Source: Melampsora larici-populina 98AG31 (taxonomy: Eukaryota; Basidiomycota; Pucciniomycetes; Pucciniales; Melampsoraceae). From it: 64,000 nt of DNA. The stretch spans positions 124,001-188,000 of the forward strand of contig NW_006768800.1 of the NCBI RefSeq assembly GCF_000204055.1, given 5' to 3'. The position numbers and the translations under genes are program-made. How positions within the stretch are numbered: position 1 is the first letter of the stretch; each line of letters begins with the position of its first letter. Shown here piece after piece: positions 1 through 10,675 of the stretch. The notes beneath the pieces were generated by a model. That model ran no database searches. It was given only the letters and a program-made list of their open reading frames with translations, and was not told the origin of the DNA.

Positions 1-26
1 ACACTCATACTTGTCTTATCTTTTAG

Positions 27-978
27 TCAACATTCATACTCATCTTATAGGAACCATGTCATTGATTTACTTGTTGTGCTTCCTTTGGCCTACTACTCCT
101 CATACGGATCCATTAAGTTCGAGTATCGGGGACCGATTAATTTCGTTCATCTTTTTGATTTGTGCTATTAAATGTCTTGTTTGTTCTACTGCTTGGCATC
201 TGTTTGCTGGGTGTGGTACACTTGGTCCTTTCAGAAGATTAGCATGTGTAGATTGTAAGTGCCTTTTTAGATTTGACGAAAACTCATCAACTCTGACAAA
301 AGTTGATTGGTGAATCTTTCTTTGAATCTTTAGATGTAGGAATTTCCGGATTGATTGCTGCTTCAGTAGCTTCAAGCGAGGTAAATCTCTACCTAATCAT
401 AAACCAGAGCAGTTTTCGTTGACTGACTTGATTATCTATCCAACCAAACCAAAGTATTATGGATTTTATTGTAGACCAGGCTTAGCAAATCTTTATATAA
501 CATTTACAACCATAATGGGCATCATTGGAATGATTTTACCTTTCCAACCGTTTTTCGATCGACCTGAATCGAAATATATTCGAATCATCTTTTTCGTTTC
601 AATGGCTTCTTCTGCCTTAATTCCTCAAGCTCATATGGCATACTTATATGGATTACAAGAAACCGTTGAATTTTATAGTTGAGTTTTTTTCCATTCCTCT
701 CACTTCCAATCGATTTCTTTTAAACTGATTTTTTGCTTGCTTGCGTTTCAATAGAACCTGCAATGCCATCTATCTTTTCTTACTTAGCTGGACTTTTCTT
801 TTATGCAACTAATTGGCCTGAAAGAATTAAACCAGGTTGGGTGTTTGATACTTTGTTTCATTCACACCAGTTTTGGCATGTGGCGATTGTAGCGGCGATT
901 TGGTTACATTGGAGAGCAATTGGAGTGTTTCATTCGATTGGTCGAACTGGCTTTTCTTGTGCTGCTACTGAGCTTTGA
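27..978 (+). CDS. PAQR / hemolysin III family receptor (Izh-like), 3' part
   Basis: Progestin/adipoQ-receptor family membrane protein, related to yeast Izh proteins and adiponectin receptors, which are zinc-dependent seven-helix proteins. Exons by splice sites and phase: 27-254, 334-380, 455-677, 755-978; the 5' part lies left of the window. Family signatures seen: NIHTHLIG at the start of a helix, CSTAWHLF with the first metal-ligand histidine, ACVDYVGISGLIAAS, then YYGFYC, and the C-terminal HSHQFWH that supplies the HxxxH zinc ligands. Hydrophobic helices alternate with short loops as expected. The protein ends 21 residues after a final WLHW segment. The family call is firm; the ligand (lipid or sterol) cannot be read from sequence. 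Confidence 0.9.
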
Positions 979-1572
979 GTTTATATTAAAGTTTGATTTT
1001 TTTTGGTTCTACATCTCATCTTGTATTTCTTTCTGCTTTTTTCTTTCGCTTGAATTATACTTTTTTTTTCTGAAAAAAACTTTACAACTTGATGAATTGT
1101 TTTTTTGTTTGACTTTTTGATTTCTTATTACTCATTCTTTTACTCATCATGTATCGTTTTTTTTTATTTTCTTCGTTTGATTCTATTCAATCTCAATTTT
1201 TTACTTTTACATTATTCTTATCATTCATCATTGCTAACCTATTAAATCGCAATTGATTTTGTTCCTTTTGAACCTTTGACTTTTTCTTTCTCTCTCTATT
1301 CTATCTATATTAAGCAATTATTGTTTTTTGTTTGTTTGATTGATTGCAATTCTATATCTATATAGATGTCTTCGTATTCTGTTAAAATTTTCTTACCAAG
1401 GTTTTTGAAGAAAACTAATAAATCATTGGATCAAAATTCTTGATTAAGATTTTCATGTTATCATGAAGCCCACAGTTAACACTGCGTGACATTGACAACA
1501 GAAAGTATATATCCAGTGGGAAAATTGATCATATTTAGAGCAACAAGTGATTGAAAATGTCTTAAATCAGTA
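979..1572. other. Gene-free AT-rich stretch
   Basis: This follows the PAQR stop codon. It is T-rich, with poly-T runs near 1010-1110 that may serve as a 3' untranslated region. No coding signal was recognised. Confidence 0.6.
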
Positions 1573-1862
1573 TTTATGGTGTTCAAACATGCGCAAGAAA
1601 TTTGCAAGTTGCGAGAAAGTTCTGTGCAAGTTCTTTTAAACATCTTGCATAGAACTTGCACAAAACTTGCAGACTTAAGAAAGTTATGTGTGAACCTAGG
1701 CTTCCCTGCTTCGAGGACTCAGCTTGCCCTTGATGAGAAAGGGTAAATACATACAGCAGGGGGTTGTGAAAAAATTAATTAAGCAAGATCTGTGCAAGAT
1801 TTCTTGCACGGATCTTGCACATCGGTTTTGCAAATTTCTTGCACATGTTTGAACGCCATAAA
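1573..1862. repeat. MITE, TTGCA-rich family, copy 1
   Basis: Near-perfect terminal inverted repeats of about 35 bp: the left end begins TTTATGGTGTTCAAACATG and the right end, reverse-complemented, begins TTTATGGCGTTCAAACATG. The inside is made of direct and inverted copies of TTGCAAG, TTGCACA and CTTGCACGGATC. No coding sequence. A related copy lies at 58927-59205. The inverted ends and the lack of a reading frame mark a non-autonomous DNA transposon; the superfamily is not clear. Confidence 0.8.
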
Positions 1863-2049
1863 TCAATCAACCTTTTTGATTATTTGATGCATTGAATGAA
1901 ATCATTGAGCAGTACACAAAGATCTCAACCTAACCTCAAAAATTGTTCCAAAAAGCCCATGGCAACCCAATTGATTTTGAGTTTTTAGCCCTAAGAAATC
2001 CAAAAATCCATTGGGTTGCCATTGCCATGGGTTTTATTAAATATCAGGT

Positions 2050-2345
2050 TGGGTTGAGATGTTCTTGTACCACTATTTTTTCCACAGGGATTACTGTATG
2101 CTGGTAGCAACACAGCAGCAGGTATTGTACCAGTATAGGATACCCATACTGGAGTTCTTTTTAAAATACTCAAAAGTTAAAGGTACTCAACCTGTGAACA
2201 GGTATTGTATACAGAGTACCCTGTACTCTGAAAATCTTCATAGAGTACAGTACTTTTGTCCACCCCATAATACTGTACTACATATACTACATAGTATCAT
2301 GGGGCAGTATTTAGGTACGGTACTGTATTGTACAGTACCTGCTTA
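2050..2345. repeat. GTAC-rich low-complexity stretch
   Basis: Dense self-complementary GTAC-centred words (GTACAGTACC, TACTGTAC, GTACCCTGTAC) run up to the left end of the next MITE. This may be the subterminal part of a decayed DNA transposon, but matching ends were not found. Confidence 0.45.
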
Positions 2346-2349
2346 AGTA

Positions 2350-2639
2350 GCTGGCACTCACGCTCACACCTGGTGCCACAAAGCCACAAGGCGCCCTGAT
2401 AGGGCACATGGCAAGGGCCAGGGCTTAGGCCACCCATGGCACTCACCCCAACCTGTTCATGGCCTTCACAGGGCATGAAATTCAGTTCAAGCCCTCCTAA
2501 AGATTGTCTTAAGCAGGGAGTAGCAGCTAAAAAGATCTGAGGTTGTTTAAATGGAAGGCCACACGGGGCCACACCACGCCACACCATGGCCCTGGCCTGG
2601 GTGACGAAAAAGGTGCCGGGTGTGAGTGTGAGCTGGCAC
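2350..2639. repeat. hAT-type MITE, copy 1, with 8-bp target duplication
   Basis: Element 2358-2631 (274 bp) with inverted ends TCACGCTCACACC and GGTGTGAGTGTGA, flanked by a perfect 8-bp direct repeat GCTGGCAC at 2350-2357 and 2632-2639. The inside is GC-rich, contains GGCCA words, and has no long reading frame. An 8-bp duplication is typical of hAT elements, so this is read as a non-autonomous hAT. A second copy lies at 38270-38522. Confidence 0.87.
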
Positions 2640-3040
2640 TGCTAGCATTAAAGAGGTTCCTTGATGGGGATGTGATTGAGAGTGCACTAGTTCAGCAAAT
2701 CATCTTGCACTGCACACTTGAGCTACAAAGCATAGTTATGTATGTGCAAACATCTGAGTAAATCCTTAGCTATCATCTACATGCAAGATTGCTCATTTCC
2801 TTGCTCATATAGATAAGCAAATCACATGTGATACATTGCATAACTTTGTTTGGATTGAGACACACATCTGGAAAACTTGACTATATATTTCACCATGGCT
2901 ACTCTGGAAATGTTTGTGAAGTTGTTTGACAGTAACAGAAAGAGAATGTGGTCACCAAGACCAATTCTCCCATTGAGGAACCCCTTTAATGCTGGCAGTG
3001 TGGCACATTGAGTTCAAATTAAACACATAACACAAGATAT
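2640..3040. repeat. Dispersed repeat, relative of the 60103-61570 element
   Basis: Positions around 2690-2820 align by eye to 60180-60232 plus 61075-61130 (shared words include GCACTGCACA, ATGTGCAA, CTGAGTAAAT, TTAGCTATCAT). In this copy one CTGAG is present where the other copy has an 841-bp insertion. The left end appears cut by the hAT MITE that ends at 2639. No coding signal. Confidence 0.65.
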
Positions 3041-4342
3041 TAAAGAGACACAAAAAGTGAAGTCGAATATTATTCAGAAGCTTGATATTAAGGAAACAAA
3101 AAGACATTAAGAAAAAGAAAAACTAGAGATAAATGAAATATTATTGAAATAGTTGAAAAGTCATTGATTCTTCAAAAGGTTCTACATTGTGATGAGAATA
3201 TCAAATCTGATTTGATTTGAAATGGGCTTATGACCTTCTGATGAATCAAGGTGTTTTAAATAACCAATCAATTATACATTTAGCATTGAATGATTTTCAA
3301 AGGAAAATTATCCTAATATACACTTCCTGCACAGGCTTAAAACAGACCCTCCACTATCATATCAATGGGGTCCGGGACAGCAAGTAGAGAACAGCTTGAG
3401 TACAATGTGACATGATGGGAATAGATGTTTGGTTCCCTCAACTTGTTCAACCAAGCTGAAAACACATACGTTATGTACCCCATATTGGATCAATCTGCAA
3501 GTTGTGTAATGAGAGGAGGTTCACAACAAGTCAAGTTGTTATCCTATTTGCCTAGCATAGGAACATAGTGGTCTTGATCAAGGTCAAAGAACAGTGATAG
3601 CAAGGCGGAAGACATATTCTCATTGCATCACACTCAAGGAAGCCAAAGGGACAACCGGTCTGAATTACAGAATGGTTGTCTGTCTTGGCTGATGGCAACA
3701 TTGTCACAACAAGCTGAGCACACCCAGATACCCAATATGTACATGAATCTGATTTGTCTGTTGGGGATTGCACCAAGGTGTGTGAATGGAGTGTTGAGCT
3801 TGGAATATGTAGGGATTGGAGGAAAAGCCTTAAAATGGATTCACAGTTTCAGAGGCCCTTTGAGGTCTGTTTGATGCATCCCCCCAAAAAATAAGTGTGT
3901 ACACCGTCAAACAATGTATAAGCAAGAGGTTGGATTTGGCTGGCATCTCTACCTTCCTGCTGATTGTTGGGGTTTCACCAAACCTTTTCTTTAAATGAGT
4001 TGGAGTATACACAACCATTGCTTTCTTGTTAAAGGGAGGTCTTTGCTGCCATAGAAGGCATTGTGAGACTTTTGATACATCTGATTCATTTTGTAAAATA
4101 TGATGGATGCATTGGTTATCAAAAGGAGACGAGTATTGTGTTATAACCTAGATGACAGTGTGTTTGCACTGAAATGCTTATGTTCAATATTTTTGATAGT
4201 TTGTAATGTGGATTTTATGTCTGAATTTGGACAAATGGGTTCATGCTACAAATATATAGACAAACAATATGATAACAAGATTTCAAATACAACATAACAA
4301 AACGCTTCGAGTGAAAATATATGAACTTCCAGATTTTGTTAT
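3041..4342. other. Gene-free AT-rich stretch
   Basis: Short open frames occur on both strands, but none shows a recognisable domain or matching splice sites. It lies downstream of the carboxylesterase, so the part next to 4343 may hold its 3' untranslated region. Confidence 0.5.
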
Positions 4343-7300
4343 TTATGCAGAAAGAAGTCTGAAACTCTTAAGATTATCTAGATAATAGTTAATTTGAGTC
4401 GATCTAAAATCATCAGAAATAGTTCCAGTGGAACCAGACGATTCGAATTGAAGTATGTTCCCTTTGAAATCATCTGTGCCACTTTCACCTCCATATTTCT
4501 CCCATTTAGGTAATCCTTGTACATTTGGATCCAGTGTATTAGCAAATGATATCCAACGAGCTTGAAAATCATCAGCTCGTGGTCCTGGAATGATATTGAA
4601 AGTTGACAAAAGTTCAATGGCGTGTGTTGAACCTGGAAGCAAACACAGATATTAGGATTCTATGTGGAGGGTTCTATAGATGGTGAATGCTTCTTACCAA
4701 GAATAGGAAGTGATTTCATTCCTCGGTCAATATAACCCCAAGTTGGCATTTGTCTGTTCACTTGCCTGGAAACTAAGCGACGTAATCCCTGTTGACAGAC
4801 AATGATTTATCAGCTCAAGATGCTGTCGTACAAAACCGACATGGCCTCGCGTACCTGAAATCCTACGTCTCCAAACATAGCTGAGCGAAGTGAGAAAGTT
4901 AATGATGAGATTCACATTGTTTTCTTCAAAAGATGATTTTTGTGCTCTTACCTGCATATTGTTTGAATACAGGAGTGATAGCGTTAAGGACTCCAGTGTT
5001 GAAAGGTGAACCTTGAGTTGGATCTTCAGGGTAACCACTGATGAGGATATTGATTTGTTCTTGGGTGGCTTTGGGTACCAAGCGAGCAAGATCTGGTGTA
5101 ATGACTCATTGGATCAGTGTACATTTATATGTATCTATATCTTTCGCACTTACATGGCTTTAAATTTTCTTCAGTGATGATTGTAGAAGTTACTCCCAAC
5201 GTTAACAATGTGCCTTCGTCATCTTGTGCTCCGGTTATCAATGGTACACGTGCAACTAAACAAAAGGGAAAAAATCTTTCAGTTTGTGATGCTTTATGAA
5301 ATGATTTCCGAACCATATCAGGACTGACATTTTCCAGCCGCAAGGTTATCTTCCATACTACCGGTCACAAATTCTCCTACAAGTCAAAAATTACTCATCA
5401 ACACCAGTTGTATTTGATTACTAAGTAACAAAAAAGACTGACCATCAACGTACGCTAAAGGATGTGACGTAAGGAATTGCAGGGATTAGAAATCATTAAT
5501 CTCGAACGCAAAAGAACGGCGATATCACAGCTAAGAGATTCGACTTACGTGCATAAGCCAACGGGAAAGATCCACCAGAAAGAAATCCAGGTAATCGATT
5601 AGACGCAGCGCTAAATGAAAGAGTACCATGAGTATTAAAGCATAATATTATTTTGATAGAAAAAGTCCTAACAATAAAGTAGCATAATCCACAGTTCTCA
5701 AACACCCCAAAGTGTCAGGCTTGTTATCGCATCCGGTGTCTTTCAAAATGGCATCATAAGTAGTTTGACCGGCTCCTTCAGCCAAAGCTAAAAAAAAACA
5801 GAAAAAAACGTGAGATGAATTGGTTTGTCAATATCCGAAAAAAGTTGAGTTAGATTGACTTACTTCCAACTGGAAATGCACTACCAGATTCACAAATTGC
5901 AGCTCTAAAAAGTCCTTCGTTGTTTCCATTGTTGATAAAAAGATGATGAGAAGTAGAGATAGCACCAGCTGAAACAATATCCATCTTATCAGTTTTGATT
6001 CACTTGTGTCTCTTGGGGTATCAAGTTTGCTTACAAGATTCACCGAAAAGCATGACTTTAGTAGGATCTCCACCAAATGGTGTGATATATTTCTATACAA
6101 CAAAACAAATCAGGATTTCTGTCAAAATTTGTAGGCTTGAAAGTTGTGAAACTTACTTGAACCCATTTCATAGCCAGACGTTGATCTTTCAAACCAAGAT
6201 TACCAATTCCAGCAGCGCCAACTTCTTTACCGCCAAGAAATCCAAAAGCCTAAAGAAAAGCAGTATATGTGGGTCTTGGAAAATAGTTAATACCTTTTCA
6301 AGAGATGTTATAACTTACACCCATCCTGTGATTCATCGAAACCCAAATAACAGGTTGACCTAAAGTAATACTTTTTTCAACCCATGTATTACCCTGAAGA
6401 AGTGTTGATGAACCTAATGCAAAATCTCCTGGGTCTGAAAGTGAATGGCAAAAGTTGATCAATTCCTGAACCTAGATTTAATAATATGTATTGATGGAAA
6501 TGTAACACTTACAAATCCATAACATGACAGGTAGCTTAGTTCCTTCTTTGATGCCCGTAGGTCGCAAAACCTATTGTAAACCGAAAAAGGCAGATATCAT
6601 TATTAGTCCATCTAGGTAAGGCTAATTCTGTAACATGAAGGTATTTTTCTCACATCCAAAGTGAGACAATCTTCTTGACCACCGAGAGTCGGAGCATAAA
6701 TTGGTAGTCTATCTAATTCATCAGTAAGAACAGTAGCGATATCAAAGATTGGATTTCCTCCTCCAGTGGCAAGCTGTTGAGGACAACTAGGTGGAGTTCT
6801 CTATGCAAGAGAAGAATACCAAACAGATAAAGATTTGTGAGTCATAATCGCAAGGTCGATAAAAGAAAGATTGAGGAGGAAATCAAAGAAAACGAACCGT
6901 AGCATCAAAATTGGGATACTTTCCTAAGGGAAAAATGGGATTTGTTAATCTACGTGAGCCAACAGGAGGTTCGGCCTATGAAAAAATCCAAGTAAATTCC
7001 AAACAACTTGAGCAAGAGGAAAACCAAAATGAATGTGATGAGGAAATGATTTACATAAGGGATTCCATAAAATTGATCGACACTTTTATTCGTGTTTCCA
7101 TTGAAATCTCCATAATCCAAAACAACTTTGATAGATCCTGTTCCAGAAGGTACCTCTGGCATCTTTGGTTTATCAATTGGTAATGAGTTTTGAGTGACTT
7201 GGTCGACCAAGGGACCTAGTACGGGAAGATCACCCAAACCAAGCAGACCACTTCGTCGAGAAAAACTTTTCACGTCTATTGATATAAGTAATATGCAATG

Positions 7301-7423
7301 TAAGTGAAAGAGTAATGCCTTGATCTGATTTCAGTGATTAAACTTACCTGATTGCGGTAAAATAGCAGTAGATGCATATTGAAGGCCAGCAAGGCTAAAA
7401 ATGAGGTGTAATGGACCTACCAT
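4343..7423 (-). CDS. Secreted carboxylesterase / carotenoid-ester-lipase type, one-base frameshift in exon 5
   Basis: Type-B carboxylesterase/lipase (alpha/beta hydrolase). Exons on the minus strand: 7423-7348, 7275-7055, 6975-6898, 6800-6654, 6571-6513, 6434-6319, 6249-6157, 6092-6035, 5968-5864, 5787-5673, 5610-5549, 5454-5443 (12 nt), 5376-5329, 5255-5154, 5092-4952, 4880-4855, 4788-4698, 4632-4343. Signal peptide MVGPLHLIFSLAGLQYAS. Family blocks: GIPYAEPPVGSRR, EDCLTLD, oxyanion region YPGDFALGS (usually GGGF), nucleophile elbow GESSGA, AGKFARVPLITGAQDDEG, and the C-terminal STHA that should hold the catalytic histidine. All exon phases agree except exon 5, where GGAAACTAAG holds one A too many: VLRPTGIKEG and TKLPVMLWI are both family-like but lie in different frames. 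Without that base the product is 612 aa. Confidence 0.85.
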
Positions 7424-8849
7424 GTTGGTGTATGTTTTAAATAAGAAAAACGGTCCTGATATAATCAAAAGGTATATGAAAAGTTTGTATAACACGCCTA
7501 TTCGTAACAACAAAGAAAGAGATGGCTAAGAGGAGACGAATAAAACCTTCTTCAATGCTGCACTACTTGAATGCATTTCACAGCACGCCTGAATTGGCAT
7601 AAAAACCAGGCATATGAAGATCCAAGTTCATAACAAATCGAAGGAGGTGGATGTACTAAAGTCTTTTTTTCTTATTTTGTAGACTGGACTAGATATATTT
7701 GTTAAATCAAATGGGAATGAATTTTGTCTTATTTCGCAAATCTTTTGTTCTCTCTTCGAGCCTATTGATTTTCAACTGAAGCAAGATGGACTGGATATCA
7801 AATGAGATGAGTCAAATAGGTAAGATGATGATTAGTCGATCCTAAGGAGATTGCCACTTTTTTGCAAGCTTGTCCCACTCCCACCAAGTGAGACCGGACA
7901 GATACTCTCTTGAAAATTCATGAACCGACTTGAACGTTGACATACTCGTCATTTCATGATTCTGCTCTTACTTTACTCGGACGAGTTAGACTTGCTGACC
8001 TCATGAATTTTGATAGAATGCTTGTGACTATGAATTGTCGGCTTCTTGTACTCATGATGCACAGGTGACTTCTTGCCCTCCAAGTTGCCACGAGTCAAGT
8101 TAACATCGTTTTCTCTTTATGTAGACAGTTCTCTTCACATTGAAAACCTCTAGGCGATTATGTGCTAAATGATTTAAGAATGAAAATATACAGGGTGAAA
8201 GACTGTGAAAGATAATCGAAACTTGCGCCAAGAAAGAAAAAAAAAGGTTTGAATCCCGTTTGATTAAGTGAGACATGATAGCTTAAGATGAGCTTAAACC
8301 TATGTACTTAAGTCTAAATTCAAGATACATATAGTTTTGATTTTGGGGTGTGTATATAAGGAAATAGAAGAACACGCGTCATTGAGTGTGTTTTAATCTT
8401 TGGTTTGAGATTCGAGAAGCTGATCAATGATGCATGTGTGAGCCCTTTTAAACCCTGAAGAAGAGCTCTGTGATGCAGTTTCAATTAGACTTCCTTCAGC
8501 TTTCAGGTCAATGCCCAATGAATGTGCCAAAGGTTGAAATGACATGGATTGATTTATCAAAGTGTCCTCATCTTCTACATATAATTCAGACAACAATTCC
8601 AAATCAAGTAATATCTTAAGCTCAAGTTCTCAATGAACTGGACCAAGGCAAGCACCTGATTGGAGGGGGTTATCACACGCACTCTCTTGCGGATCTGATC
8701 CACCAATTCACATGGGATGATATGAAACGACTGAAAAGTAGGAGTTGAATGAATCAAATTATTATAGAAGCGACTTTGCTGGCAGTTCAAATTGAGTGTG
8801 ATGATATGATCACAAGAAGGTTAGGGGAGCTCAGGTCAAGATATTTACG
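7424..8849. other. Upstream region of the carboxylesterase and gene-free stretch
   Basis: This contains the likely promoter of the minus-strand esterase gene. Short minus-strand open frames at 8393-8790 have no domain that I recognise. No other structure was seen. Confidence 0.4.
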
Positions 8850-9754
8850 GTGTTTTCTCTGGCAAATGTTTACTTACCTTTGCCATACAGACGTTCGTTG
8901 AAGCCACAGCTTGTGTTGAGGGAAATGGCCCAACTGGGAGCAGAATACAAACAAGTTAATACCAAACTTCAACAACATCAACTAAAATGTTTATCTTTTC
9001 CCAGCATTGATAGTTCCATTGATGTGATGATCAATTGGCTCAACAAGTACCAACACAAGGCCGCGGAATGTGACACCATAGTGTTGGCTACAGTTCTGAA
9101 TCCCCAATATCAACGCAAATTCTTTTCTCTTCATTATCACAAATACAATTTTTCTTCTGTACTCTTGATTGAGAAAGTTTTCACCGACCTGTTGGATGAT
9201 ACAGAAGCTGAGCAACACAAGCATCACCATCACCATCACCTGACAAGCCTACGGATTCTGTCAAGGCTGATGTGTAACTGTTTGACGTATTTGGAGGATG
9301 CCCAAGCAAACAATTTGTCCAACTCAGAGCTGGAGGAGTACTTGGGTGGCCAATTTCCAATCAGTAAAAACCAATCCCCCCTCAAGTGGTGGAAGGATGG
9401 TCTCCTTTTTTTGCTTCACATCCTACTATAATCTGACTTAAACTTTCTCTTTTCTTTGTTCAACACATGTGTCATCACCATTTCCCTATTCTTGCCAAAC
9501 TTGCCCATGATTACCTTTTGGTTTCAGCCACCTCTGAGTCCCGTGCTTGCAAGCAGACATTCTCAGCCGCTGCTGATGTCTGCACTCCATCTCAAGGTAG
9601 TATGCTCCCCAAAACTATGGAGTGTTTGGTCAGCTCTCAAGCTTGGTTGAAGCAAGGGATCCTCCCTGAAGGACAATTTGAAGAAGCAGCCAAAGTATCT
9701 CAATCCTATGTAGACATGATAGCAAAAAAATTGAAACAGGCGAAAAAGGGATAG
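8850..9754 (+). pseudogene. hAT transposase remnant, C-terminal half
   Basis: The first block (8850-9400) has the shape of the hAT core tail: a helical stretch, TIVLATVLNPQYQRKFF, and a final SPLKWWKDG with the conserved WW. The second block (9467-9754) is the hAT dimerisation domain: HHHFPILAKLAHDYLLVSAT, then FSAAADVCTPSQGSMLPKTM and SSQAWLKQGI. Between them a typical hAT intron would sit, but no AG acceptor precedes the second block, so splicing looks broken. No N-terminal zinc finger or inverted ends were found. It is a fossil of an hAT separate from the one at 39960-44498. Confidence 0.8.
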
Positions 9755-10515
9755 TATAGTAATTCCAGCTCCTTTCTATTGGTAATATTCCCACATTGCC
9801 CATTTCTTTTTCTTTTCAATGTCAGTTAATTGGTTTTCTTGTTTCTTTTTCTTGTTTCTCTTGATTTCTATAGCCCATATAGAAGAATCCACCCCACTCT
9901 TCTACCTCACCCAGCACTGAATGTTGGGTAGGTACACATGGGGTTTGGGAGGAATTTGTTTTGTTTTATTTCAGCTCAAATAGTGTGTTACATAGTGCAT
10001 AGCACGCTATATAAGCACTAAGAGTATTTCTCCATAGAGCGCGCTATATAGCAAAATTATAGTGTGATCACCGCTGCAATATCTTGAGCAGGTAAATTCC
10101 TTGAATAAGTGCGGAGCCATAGTGCTCCCACTCATGGTGCAGGCTCTGCACCACTAATGAAAAGGCCCAATTTCTTTTGCGTTGTGAAGCAATTTAAGTT
10201 CCAGCTCTTTGCTGTTGAGGCAAATTGTGAGAGGGGTGGCAAAAAACATCCCCAAATTGATTGATATACATGTACATGGTCATGTACAAGACTTCCTGCC
10301 ATAAACTCCTCCATATTCCTCCTGGGGTGACCAAATCAATGAGAAACATGAGTGTTCACATACAATCCACAATTACATATATAAATATGTCTTGTACTGG
10401 AAGGCTGTAGGGAACAAAAATACAAGGAAGCATGTGTTGGAAAGGAATATCAAATTCAATGTATATGTATATTCATAAAGATTGAAGATACTCAAGATCC
10501 AACTCTTGAGTATAA
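9755..10515. other. Gene-free stretch
   Basis: Mixed AT-rich sequence holding ATATAGCG/GCGCTATAT words near 9990-10050. No gene recognised. Confidence 0.4.
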
Positions 10516-10675
10516 GCCGTTCTCAAAGTTGACCCAGTTACAAAAAACCCGGTTGACCCACTCGACTTTTTGGCTGTGAGCTGTCAACAAATGTCAACTT
10601 GATTCACAAAGTTACCGCCAAAAAGCAACTGGGTCAACTGTGTTTTCTTGAAACCAGGTCAACTTTGAGCACAGC
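10516..10675. repeat. TA-flanked MITE, AGTTGACC family, copy 1
   Basis: A 160-bp element with inverted ends GCCGTTCTCAAAGTTGACCC and, on the other side, GGTCAACTTTGAGCACAGC. It is closely similar over its whole length to 37565-37724. The inside carries further AGTTGACC/GGTCAACT words in both directions. Non-coding; probably a Tc1/mariner-type MITE given the TA flanks of the second copy. Confidence 0.8.

Noticed and set aside
8393..8790. Two overlapping minus-strand frames upstream of the hAT remnant
   Set aside because: The sequence is protein-like in places (FHIIPCELVDQIRKRV), but no family was recognised and splicing could not be fixed.
9219..9239. Run of CAC/CAT codons giving a six-histidine stretch
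   Set aside because: It looks like an artificial tag but is part of the hAT remnant frame and uses mixed codons; most likely a simple repeat expansion.
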